From Aquabacterium sp. NJ1 (lineage in GTDB: Bacteria > Pseudomonadota > Gammaproteobacteria > Burkholderiales > Burkholderiaceae_C): a stretch of 64,000 nucleotides of DNA. Every line of letters starts with the position of its first letter. Position 1 is the first letter of the stretch. A program made the translations under genes and the position numbers. Shown here piece after piece: positions 35,624 through 44,246 of the stretch. The notes beneath the pieces were generated by a model. It searched no databases. It saw nothing but the letters and a program-made list of their open reading frames with translations, and was not told the origin of the DNA. Where the stretch lies: contig NZ_JRKM01000001.1 in NCBI RefSeq assembly GCF_000768065.1, forward strand, positions 2,604,001-2,668,000, read 5' to 3'.

Positions 35624-35773
35624 ATCAATTCGTCCAGGCTTATTGGCGACAAGGTGGCCCGAAAGATCGGGCAGCCTTGTGGCAAGCCATCCGCGTGGCT
35701 GGATGACGAGAGGGAAATTGACCACTACGGCCTGCGTGATTTGCTCAAGCCGCTAACAGGCAACCGCTGCTGA
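35624..35773 (+). pseudogene. Fragment of a phage-type XRE repressor
   Basis: The frame reads INSSRLIGDKVARKIGQPCG followed by KPSAWLDDERE. This resembles the end of a Cro/C1 helix-turn-helix, where repressors have IGDKLARKIE then GKPxGWLD. The upstream part of the domain is not in frame and no start is credible. The surrounding stretch from 35462 to 35948 holds no intact gene. Confidence 0.5.
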
Positions 35774-35954
35774 TGCAGATGGGACCAAAAATACAGATTC
35801 GCTTCAGGAATTCTTAAGCCCCGCTCATTTGTGCTCGCCAAGCTCGGCCCTGTGTCCGACTTTCCGCTGTGCCCCCGAAATACGGCATGCCCAGCCGCAT
35901 TCGGTCGTAGACACTGCCCTATAAAATTCCCCCAATACAAACGGGGCCTTGGGG

Positions 35955-38900
35955 ATGAGCAATTTCAGCTTTCTTGCCGAACACTCGCCACTGCTAGCGG
36001 ACTTGGGCGCTACTGCAGAGAAGCTCTACCCGTTTGATCCTTCCAGCGCTGTCTTGAAACTGCGCCTGCTGGCAGAGGCTCTCACGCAAGACGTGGCAGC
36101 GCGTGTTGGCGTTCGGTTGGTCCAACCTACTCAGGCCGAGTTGATTCGCGCGGTCGATCAACGCCTTGGCCTTGATCCACAGGTCCGCCAGATGTTTCAT
36201 CTGCTTCGCCAGCGAGGCAACGAAGCGGCTCACCAAGTGCATCACAGCATCGGCTATCGCGAAGGCCTTGAGGCGTTGAAGGTCGCCAGGGAAGTCGCGC
36301 TTTGGTTTCATCGCACCTTTGGCTCCAACCCGAACTTCAAGCCCGGACCATTTCTTCTGCCGGATGATCCGAGCCAAAAGCTCGCCGGCCTCCAACAACA
36401 AATCGCCAAGCTGCAGGGCACCCTGCAGGAAGCACAAACAGCTCAGGCTGCGCACGCCGAGCTGGCCTCCCTGCAAGCAGCGCAACTCGCTCAAGAGCGT
36501 GAGCTGAGCGAGCGCGCCCAACAAGAGCGAAGCATCTACGAAAGCCTTGCAGCGGAAGCCAGTGCGCGCTACGCAGACCTCAAGGCTGAGTTCGATGCCA
36601 AACTGAAGCAGGCCAATGCTGAAGCGGACACAGCCAGCGCCAAGGACATCAAGGCCTTCGCCGAGCGTGCATCCGTAGCCGCACAGAAGGTCGCCTTAGA
36701 TGAAGCTGCCACAAGGCTCATCATTGACCAGATGCTTGAAGACGCCGGCTGGGAAGCTCATACGACTGAACTCACCTACGCCAAGGGTGCAAGACCGGAG
36801 CGCCACAAAAGCAAGGCCATTGCGGAATGGCCAGCACAAGGCAAGCAAAGTGCTGATTACGTGCTGTTCGCGGGCCTGACGCCGATCGCCACCGTTGAAG
36901 CCAAACGCCAAAATGTCAACGTCCCGGGCAAGATCCCGCAAGCTGAGCGCTATGCGGCTGGTATCAAGCTTGAGGCAGACCACGAAGCCGCCTGGGAAGT
37001 AGAGGGCCGCCACGGACCTTGGCCGGATGGCAAAGGGGGCGTCTTTCACGTGCCGTTTGTTTACTCATGCAATGGCCGCCCCTTCATCAAGCAGAACGCG
37101 GAAGCAAGCGGCACCTGGCATCGTGATGTGCGCCATCCTTCCAACCTGGCCAAACCGCTTCAAGGCTTCCATTCGCCAGAAGGCCTGCTCGATCAACTCA
37201 AGCGAAGCAAAGCCGAAGCTGAAGCCAAGCTCCAGCAAGAGGGTTTTGGCTATCTGCGCGTTCGGGACTACCAGCAAAAAGCGATCACGTCCGTAGAGGC
37301 CGCGCTCGCATCAGGCCAGCGCAACTGCTTGCTGGCGATGGCCACGGGTACAGGCAAGACACGCACAATCATCGGCCTGATGTACCGCTTCCTCAAGGCC
37401 GAACGCTTCCGCCGCATCCTCTTCCTGGTGGATCGAACGGCATTGGGCGATCAAGCCATGGAAGCCTTCCACGAGGCCCCGCTGGAACAGAACCAGCCGC
37501 TGAGCAAGATCTACAACATCGCAGATCTGGGTGACATGGCGGCTGAGGCTGAGACCCGTGTGCAAGTGGCTACTGTGCAGGCCATGGTCAAGCGCATATT
37601 TGGCAGTGACAACCCACCGCCGCTAGATGCCTTCGATTGCATCATCGTCGACGAAGCACACCGGGGCTATACGCTCGATCAGGACATGACCGAGGGCGAG
37701 ATGGCCCTGCGTGATCAGGCGCAATACCTGTCGACCTACCGGCGCGTGTTGGACTACTTTGATGCCGTCAAGATTGGTCTGACGGCGACACCGGCTCGGC
37801 ACACCACCGACATTTTCGGCAAGCCCGTTTACACCTACTCCTACCGCGAGGCTGTGGCGGACGACTGGCTGATCGACCACGAACCGCCTATTCGCTATCA
37901 GACGCTGCTGAGCCAGAAGGGTATCCACTTCGACAAGGGTGAGAAGGTCGATGCCATCAACATGGGCACCGGCGAGATCGAAACAGCTGAGCTCGAAGAT
38001 GAGCTGAACTTCGAGCTGGAGAGCTTCAACAAGCGGGTCATCAACGAAGACTTCAACCGCGTCATCTGCGAAGAGCTGGCCAAGGAGCTCGACCCGATGG
38101 GGGAAGAGAAGACCATGATCTTTTGCGCCACCGACGCGCATGCCGACATGGTCAAGCGCTTGCTCAATAACGCGTTCAAAGACATCTATGGCGATGCCTA
38201 CAACCAGGCTGCTGTTGAGAAAATCACGGGTGCGTCGGACAAGGTTGATCAGCTCATCCGTCGCTACAAAAACGAGCCTATGCCTAATATCGCCATCACG
38301 GTCGATTTGCTGACCACAGGTATCGACGTACCCAAGATCTGCAACCTGGTGTTCATGCGGCGGGTTCGCTCTCGCATCCTGTACGAGCAGATGATCGGCC
38401 GAGCCACCCGGCGCTGCGACGAGATCGGCAAGACGGTATTCCGTATATATGACCCGGTGGATTTATATGCCTCGCTGCTGGCCGTCAACACCATGCAGCC
38501 ACTGGTGAAAGACCCGAAGGTCACCATCGAGCAATTGATTGACGAGCTCAACAACCCCAAGAGCTACGAATCGCCCGGCAGCCGTGCTGGCCAGAGCCAC
38601 GCACATGATGTACTCGATCAGCTCAACCAGAAGCTGATGCGCGTGCTGCGTGATGCACAGCATAAGGCCGAGAAGCGCCCGGCACTGAAAGCGCGCCTGG
38701 CTGAGCTGGAGCAGCAGTGGGGCGTGCCGCCCCACGAACTACATCGCCACCTGCACAAGATCGGGCAGGAACAAGGCCCCAAGGCGGCAGCCGAATACCT
38801 GCACCACCACACCCGCTTGCTCGTACAACTGGCTGAGGTTCAGCAGCTTCTGGGCACGGCGTACATGCCCGTCATTTCGAACCATACCGACGCTCTGGTG

Positions 38901-39434
38901 GCGCGCGAGCAAAGCTGGGGGCAATACGCCAAGCCGGAAGACTATCTGGACAGCTTCACCCAGTTTGTGCGCCAGCAAGTCAACCAGTCTGCGGCCATGG
39001 CCGTGGTAGTCAAGCGTCCGAAAGACCTGACCCGCGCCCAGCTCAAAGAGGTCCGCATGCTGCTCGATGAAGCTGGCTACACCGAAGCCCGCCTCAAAGC
39101 CGCGTGGCGCAGCAAGAGTAACCAGGACATCGCCGCAGGCATCATCGCCTACATTCGCCAGGCTGCTTTAGGCGAAGCCTTGCTGCCCTTCGAGCAGCGC
39201 GTGGCCCAGGCCATGCAGAAGATCTACGCCCAGCACCGGTGGACGCCTGCCCAGCGCAAATGGCTGGAGCGCCTGGCCAAGCAACTGAAGCACGAGATGG
39301 TACTGGATGAGACCTTCGTGAACGACAACTTCACGGACACGGGAGGCGCCAAAGGCCTGGACAAGATCCTGGGAGGAGAATTGGCGCCCGTCATCACCAA
39401 CCTGGCTGCCGCACTTTGGCCAGATGCCGCTTGA
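35955..39434 (+). CDS. hsdR: Type I restriction enzyme, R subunit
   Basis: The 1159-residue protein has an N-terminal DUF4145-like region (about 1-110), a coiled coil (about 130-230), a PD-(D/E)XK nuclease near 300-317 (SADYVLFAG, ATVEAKRQ), and the superfamily 2 translocase with MATGTGKT near 460 and DEAH near 565. It moves DNA and cuts unmodified targets, in complex with HsdM and HsdS. ATG at 35955 was preferred to the in-frame TTG two codons upstream. The DUF4145 fusion is frequent in this R-subunit clade. It is first in the cassette operon. Confidence 0.95.
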   Translation: MSNFSFLAEHSPLLADLGATAEKLYPFDPSSAVLKLRLLAEALTQDVAARVGVRLVQPTQAELIRAVDQRLGLDPQVRQMFHLLRQRGNEAAHQVHHSIGYREGLEALKVAREVALWFHRTFGSNPNFKPGPFLLPDDPSQKLAGLQQQIAKLQGTLQEAQTAQAAHAELASLQAAQLAQERELSERAQQERSIYESLAAEASARYADLKAEFDAKLKQANAEADTASAKDIKAFAERASVAAQKVALDEAATRLIIDQMLEDAGWEAHTTELTYAKGARPERHKSKAIAEWPAQGKQSADYVLFAGLTPIATVEAKRQNVNVPGKIPQAERYAAGIKLEADHEAAWEVEGRHGPWPDGKGGVFHVPFVYSCNGRPFIKQNAEASGTWHRDVRHPSNLAKPLQGFHSPEGLLDQLKRSKAEAEAKLQQEGFGYLRVRDYQQKAITSVEAALASGQRNCLLAMATGTGKTRTIIGLMYRFLKAERFRRILFLVDRTALGDQAMEAFHEAPLEQNQPLSKIYNIADLGDMAAEAETRVQVATVQAMVKRIFGSDNPPPLDAFDCIIVDEAHRGYTLDQDMTEGEMALRDQAQYLSTYRRVLDYFDAVKIGLTATPARHTTDIFGKPVYTYSYREAVADDWLIDHEPPIRYQTLLSQKGIHFDKGEKVDAINMGTGEIETAELEDELNFELESFNKRVINEDFNRVICEELAKELDPMGEEKTMIFCATDAHADMVKRLLNNAFKDIYGDAYNQAAVEKITGASDKVDQLIRRYKNEPMPNIAITVDLLTTGIDVPKICNLVFMRRVRSRILYEQMIGRATRRCDEIGKTVFRIYDPVDLYASLLAVNTMQPLVKDPKVTIEQLIDELNNPKSYESPGSRAGQSHAHDVLDQLNQKLMRVLRDAQHKAEKRPALKARLAELEQQWGVPPHELHRHLHKIGQEQGPKAAAEYLHHHTRLLVQLAEVQQLLGTAYMPVISNHTDALVAREQSWGQYAKPEDYLDSFTQFVRQQVNQSAAMAVVVKRPKDLTRAQLKEVRMLLDEAGYTEARLKAAWRSKSNQDIAAGIIAYIRQAALGEALLPFEQRVAQAMQKIYAQHRWTPAQRKWLERLAKQLKHEMVLDETFVNDNFTDTGGAKGLDKILGGELAPVITNLAAALWPDAA

Positions 39435-39484
39435 TACCTACCCGTAGCCCGACAGACGAACATACCGCATAGCAGTACCCCTAA

Positions 39485-40939
39485 ATGAGCACTTCCGACA
39501 TCGTCCAGAAACTCTGGAACCTTTGCGACGTCCTGCGCGACGACGGCATCAACTACAGCGACTATGTGACCGAGCTGGTGCTGCTGCTCTTCATCAAGAT
39601 GGAGCACGAGAGCACTCAGTCAGGGTTGCTGCAAAAGCACAAGCTGCCCGACTACGCCCGCTGGCAAGAGTTCACCAGCCGCAGTGGCCTGAACCTGCTC
39701 ACTCACTACAAGAGCTCGTTGCTGCAACTTTCACAGAGCGATGACCCGCTGATTGCTGCCATCTATGCTGATGCGCAGACCAGCCTGAAAGAGCCACGCC
39801 ACCTGGAGCAGCTCATCAAGAGCCTGGACGGCATCGATTGGTTCAGTGCCGAGCAAGATGGCCTGGGCGACCTGTACGAAGGTCTGCTTGAGAAGAACGC
39901 CAACGAGACCAAGAGTGGCGCGGGCCAGTACTTCACGCCGCGCCCACTGATCGACGCCATCATCGACGTGGTTCAACCCAAAGCGGGCGAAACCATCCAG
40001 GATCCGGCAGCGGGCACAGCCGGCTTCCTCATCGCCGCCGACCGCTACATCAAGCAGAAGACAGATGAGCTGTATGACCTGAGCGAAAAAGAGCGCAAGT
40101 TCCAGCGCAACAAAGCCTTCTTGGGCATGGAGCTGGTGACCAGCACGCGCCGCCTGGCCTTGATGAACTGCCTGCTACACGGCATGGAAGGCGACGACGA
40201 AGGCGTAGTTCACCTGGGCAACACGCTGGGTAGCGCGGGCAGCGCCTTGCCAAAAAGCGACATCATCCTGAGCAACCCGCCATTTGGCACGGCCAAGGGC
40301 GGCGGCGGCCCAACCCGTGATGACCTAACCTTTTCGACCAGCAACAAGCAACTGGCTTTCATGCAGCACATCGTGCGGCACCTGAAGGATGGGGGACGTG
40401 CTGCCGTTGTACTTCCCGACAACGTGCTGTTTGAAGCGGGCGTGGGCGCCGATATTCGCCGCAGCCTGATGGACAAGTGCCGCCTGCACACCATCCTGCG
40501 TTTGCCCACAGGCATCTTCTACGCCCAGGGTGTGAAGACCAATGTGCTGTTCTTTCAGAAGATCAGAGAAACGGCCACGGGCAGCACCGACGCCGTGTGG
40601 GTATACGACATGCGTGCCAATGCACCAAAGTTTGGCAAACGCACGCCCCTTCTGCACAAGCACTTTGACGAATTCAAAGCTGCGTTTGGCAAGGACGTCA
40701 ATGGCTTGAGCGCGCGTGCGGACCAGGGTGAGCAAGGGCGCTGGCGTTGCTTTAGCCGAGATTGGATCGCGAAGGAAAAGGGCGACAGCCTGGACATTGC
40801 ATGGCTAAAGGACGAAGGCGCCGAAGATTCAGCTGATTTGCCCGAGCCCGCGGTACTGGCACGGGAGATCGTGGATGAGCTGAATGGTGCAATTGAGGAG
40901 CTGGAAGGCATTCTGGCTGAATTGGGAGAAGCTGCATGA
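39485..40939 (+). CDS. hsdM: Type I restriction-modification system, M subunit (N6-adenine methyltransferase)
   Basis: The 484-residue protein carries the SAM-binding block DPAAGTAGFLIAADRY (near 173) and the catalytic NPPFG motif near 265, marking N6-adenine methylation. It begins with the HsdM N-terminal helical domain (SDIVQKLWNLCDVLRDDGIN). With HsdS it methylates the recognition sites. Its stop overlaps the hsdS start (ATGA), as is usual. Confidence 0.95.
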   Translation: MSTSDIVQKLWNLCDVLRDDGINYSDYVTELVLLLFIKMEHESTQSGLLQKHKLPDYARWQEFTSRSGLNLLTHYKSSLLQLSQSDDPLIAAIYADAQTSLKEPRHLEQLIKSLDGIDWFSAEQDGLGDLYEGLLEKNANETKSGAGQYFTPRPLIDAIIDVVQPKAGETIQDPAAGTAGFLIAADRYIKQKTDELYDLSEKERKFQRNKAFLGMELVTSTRRLALMNCLLHGMEGDDEGVVHLGNTLGSAGSALPKSDIILSNPPFGTAKGGGGPTRDDLTFSTSNKQLAFMQHIVRHLKDGGRAAVVLPDNVLFEAGVGADIRRSLMDKCRLHTILRLPTGIFYAQGVKTNVLFFQKIRETATGSTDAVWVYDMRANAPKFGKRTPLLHKHFDEFKAAFGKDVNGLSARADQGEQGRWRCFSRDWIAKEKGDSLDIAWLKDEGAEDSADLPEPAVLAREIVDELNGAIEELEGILAELGEAA

Positions 40940-42267
40940 GCGGCTGGCAAAAAGCTCCGCTTAGTAGCGTCTGCAGTTTGGTAACCGATGGCACACACCA
41001 TTCACCGCCAAATCACAGCATCGGTGCCTATCGCTACGTCACTGCCAAAAACATCCGCCCATGGGGGTTGGATTTGTCAGACATGTCGTTTGTGGACGAA
41101 GCGACACATCGAGACATATACAGTCGCTGCCCGGTTGAGTTCGGGGATGTTCTCTACATAAAGGATGGCGTGACAACGGGTCTAGCGGCTATCAACACGC
41201 TCCATGAACCGTTTTCGCTGTTATCAAGTGTCGCACTTCTCAAACCCATTCGAGAAGTTCTTCACCCGAGTTATTTGAAACACTGGCTCAACAGCCCAGA
41301 AACCAAGCGCGAGATGACCAGCGGCATGACGGGCACAGCCATTAAGCGTCTAGTGCTCAAACAGATTCGGGCGGCAGAGATCCCAATCGCGCCTCTATCC
41401 GAGCAACAACGCATCGCCGACAAACTCGACACCGTGCTGGCCCGGGTCGATGCGGTAAATGACCGCCTGGCCCGTGTCGCTCCCATGCTCAAGCGCTTCC
41501 GTCAGTCTGTGCTGGCTGCAGCTACGTCGGGACGCTTGACCGCTGATTGGCGAGCTGCGCAAACGCAAGCCTCTTGGCAGTCTACCGAAGTTCAAAACAT
41601 CGCCTCAGTCGGCACAGGATCAACGCCTCTGCGCTCTAACCCGAGCTACTTTTGCAAAAATGGCACACCGTGGGTGACCAGTGCTGCCACATGCGAGGAC
41701 GTTGTTCGCCATGCTGTAGAGCATGTGACCGATGCAGCAATTGCAGCACATCGCTTGAAGATCTACCCAAGTGGAACATTGCTTGTAGCAATGTACGGCG
41801 AAGGCAAAACACGGGGCCAGGTAACCGAGCTGGGCATCCCCGCCGCCATCAATCAGGCATGTGCCGCCGTGGTTGTCGACGAGACGAAGATGGTACGGTC
41901 GTTCGTGAAGCTCGCGTTGCAAGCCAATTACCTTGAAATGCGTGTGCTGGCTGAGGGGGGCAATCAACCTAACCTGAATCTGGCGAAGGTTAAAGGCTTT
42001 TCTCTACCAATGCCACCCCTAGATGAGCAAACCGAAATTGTCCGCCGAGTCGACCTGCTCTTTGCCTTCGCCGACCGCCTGGAGGCTCGCCTGCAGGCCG
42101 CGCAAGCTGCTGCGTCACGCCACACGCCAGCGCTGCTTGCAAAGGCCTTCCGAGGCGAGTTGGTGCCACAAGATCCCAACGACGAACCCGCCTCGGAGCT
42201 ATTGCGGCGGCTAACGCAGGCCAAATCTGCCACACCAACCAAGGGCCGGAAACGACAGGCCGCCTAA
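40936..42267 (+). CDS. hsdS: Type I restriction-modification system, specificity subunit
   Basis: The 443-residue protein has two target-recognition domains separated by conserved helical spacers (PLSEQQRIADKLDTVLARVD and PPLDEQTEIVRRVDLLFAFA). It sets the bipartite DNA sequence recognised by the complex. The sequence itself cannot be predicted by eye. The basic tail KGRKRQAA ends the protein. Confidence 0.94.
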   Translation: MSGWQKAPLSSVCSLVTDGTHHSPPNHSIGAYRYVTAKNIRPWGLDLSDMSFVDEATHRDIYSRCPVEFGDVLYIKDGVTTGLAAINTLHEPFSLLSSVALLKPIREVLHPSYLKHWLNSPETKREMTSGMTGTAIKRLVLKQIRAAEIPIAPLSEQQRIADKLDTVLARVDAVNDRLARVAPMLKRFRQSVLAAATSGRLTADWRAAQTQASWQSTEVQNIASVGTGSTPLRSNPSYFCKNGTPWVTSAATCEDVVRHAVEHVTDAAIAAHRLKIYPSGTLLVAMYGEGKTRGQVTELGIPAAINQACAAVVVDETKMVRSFVKLALQANYLEMRVLAEGGNQPNLNLAKVKGFSLPMPPLDEQTEIVRRVDLLFAFADRLEARLQAAQAAASRHTPALLAKAFRGELVPQDPNDEPASELLRRLTQAKSATPTKGRKRQAA

Positions 42268-42288
42268 ATACAAACCGAAGGAGCCCTC

Positions 42289-43242
42289 ATGAACGCTACC
42301 CGTCCGATCGGCAAGTTGGAGCGAGTACCCCTACGTCAGGTCTGGGAACATGAAGCCTACGATTTCACGCAATGGTTGCAAGACCACATCGAGGTGCTCA
42401 ACGAGGCTTTGGGACTGAATCTGGTCAACGTCGATCGCGAGCAAGCAGCCGGCTCCTTCAGCATCGACCTGGTCGCCGAGGACGAGGGTGGCGGCAAGGT
42501 CATCATCGAGAACCAGCTGGAGAAGAGCAACCACGACCATTTAGGTAAGGTCATCACCTACCTGGTTTCCATGGGTGCTAAGGCTGCCATCTGGATCGTG
42601 TCCGAACCTCGCCCGGAGCACGTCGCCGCCATCACTTGGCTCAATGAAAACAATAGTGCCCAGTTCTACATGCTCAAGGTCGAGGCGGTGCGCATTGGCG
42701 AGTCCTTGCCTGCGCCCCTGTTCACTTTGATCGTTGGGCCATCGGAAGAATCAACCAGCGTCGGCAAGGCCAAGAAGGAGTTTGCCGAGCGCTACGAGAT
42801 TCGCCATCGCTGGTGGACGCAACTAATCGAGCGATCAACCCAGTTCACCAAGCTGCATGCACACATCACGCCAGGCGAGTACACCTGGATAGGCACAAGC
42901 GCAGGCGTCCGGGGCCTCAATCTCAACTATGTGGTCACGCAAGACGATTGCGCGGTTGAGTTGTACATCGATCGGGGCAAGGACGCGCAAGCTGAGAACG
43001 AGTCCATCTTTGATCAGCTAGAAGCGCATACAGCTCAAATCGAGCAAGCCTTTGGCTCGGAGCTGAGCTGGCAGCGTCTGGATGGCAAGCGTGCCTGTCG
43101 GATCCGGTTCACACAAGCCGGTGGATATCGATCGCCGGAGGAGGAATGGCCCTCTCTGCATGATCGTGCGGCACAGGCCATGGACCGTCTGGACAAGGCT
43201 CTCAAGCCATTCATCAAGCACCTGAAGCTGGGCAACAACTGA
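42289..43242 (+). CDS. DUF4268 protein with N-terminal PD-(D/E)XK-like domain
   Basis: The 317-residue protein has an N-terminal nuclease-like domain: SIDLVAEDEGGG then VIIENQLEKSNHDHLGKV, with D, E and Q in the order seen in DUF91/NucS-like nucleases. A C-terminal DUF4268 follows (RHRWWTQLIERS; GYRSPEEEWPSLHDRAA). It starts 21 bp after hsdS, so it is probably co-transcribed with the restriction genes. Such proteins are common next to type I systems but their function is not established. An extra nuclease or accessory role is likely. Confidence 0.85.
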   Translation: MNATRPIGKLERVPLRQVWEHEAYDFTQWLQDHIEVLNEALGLNLVNVDREQAAGSFSIDLVAEDEGGGKVIIENQLEKSNHDHLGKVITYLVSMGAKAAIWIVSEPRPEHVAAITWLNENNSAQFYMLKVEAVRIGESLPAPLFTLIVGPSEESTSVGKAKKEFAERYEIRHRWWTQLIERSTQFTKLHAHITPGEYTWIGTSAGVRGLNLNYVVTQDDCAVELYIDRGKDAQAENESIFDQLEAHTAQIEQAFGSELSWQRLDGKRACRIRFTQAGGYRSPEEEWPSLHDRAAQAMDRLDKALKPFIKHLKLGNN

Positions 43243-43391
43243 CGAATTCACGCAAACGCTGCTTGGTCAACAGCAGGAAACCAATTCAATTCTTGGTGTT
43301 TGAGCTTCGATGCTGCAAGTTCGCCAGCCAACACTAGTGAGCGAACGATGACGATAAATTTGATCATTAGACAGGGAAGGTCGGAAATACT

Positions 43392-44246
43392 GTGACTGCG
43401 TACGCAAGCGTTCCGGAGCGGCTACTTACATGTCTATACGACTCGAAAAATGACCAAGAGAGTCAAGCGCTGTACTGCGCGGGGTTCGAGTTGCAGCAGT
43501 GGCGATGCGATGCTATGGCCGACCACATCATGGAGTGGTTGGCTGACTATGCGCTTGCCGAGGAAGAACTGAACGTCAAGCACACAAACATGTATGTGCG
43601 GCTTCGAGAGGCAGCCTCGCGCATCTATACAAGCGACAAATACAAGAGACGTGGAGAGCTTGGTGAAATCGTCCTGCATGCGATTTGCCGCGACTTCTTT
43701 AAGACGATACCGCTTGCTCCTCGCGTCTTCTATCTGACGGCCTCGAACGACGTTGTTAAGTCATTCGACATGGCACACGTCAGATACTTGGGCGAGGGGG
43801 CCTTTGAACTTTGGCTGGGAGAAGCGAAGTTCTTTCAAGACGCCGGAGAAGCTATGGCTTCGGCTATCGAATCCGTCAATGCGCACATTGATGCGGGCTT
43901 TCTAAAGAACGAAAAGCTACTTCTTGGACCACAGATCTCAAGGAACATTCCCAACTACGAAGGCATACGGGCGCTGTTTTCTCCCAACGCCCCCATCGAC
44001 AAGCTGTTTCAGACCGCGGCTTTTCCCATTCTCATTGCATCAGATAGCAAGGCAGTCGCGAACGGGAAGTCCCATGATGATTCCTATATCGCCGACGCAC
44101 GTGCCGAGTTGACCAAGCTGGAGACGAAGCTCAAAGCATCAGGTCTGCGCGAGAAAATTCGAATTCTGCTGATCTACCTGCCCGTTAAATCAAAGAATGA
44201 CTTGGCGGCAGCCTTCGATAAGAGATTGAAGGGGATCCAAGGATGA
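43392..44246 (+). CDS. hamA: Hachiman anti-phage system nuclease HamA (DUF1837)
   Basis: The 284-residue protein matches DUF1837, with RRGELGEIVLHAICRDFF and a nuclease core VVKSFDMAHV (D126) then ELWLGEAKFF (E144-x-K146). In Hachiman, HamA is the effector nuclease held in check by the helicase HamB. It starts with GTG preceded by GGAAGG and overlaps hamB by ATGA. Both key acid positions and the Lys are present, so it should be active. Confidence 0.9.
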   Translation: MTAYASVPERLLTCLYDSKNDQESQALYCAGFELQQWRCDAMADHIMEWLADYALAEEELNVKHTNMYVRLREAASRIYTSDKYKRRGELGEIVLHAICRDFFKTIPLAPRVFYLTASNDVVKSFDMAHVRYLGEGAFELWLGEAKFFQDAGEAMASAIESVNAHIDAGFLKNEKLLLGPQISRNIPNYEGIRALFSPNAPIDKLFQTAAFPILIASDSKAVANGKSHDDSYIADARAELTKLETKLKASGLREKIRILLIYLPVKSKNDLAAAFDKRLKGIQG

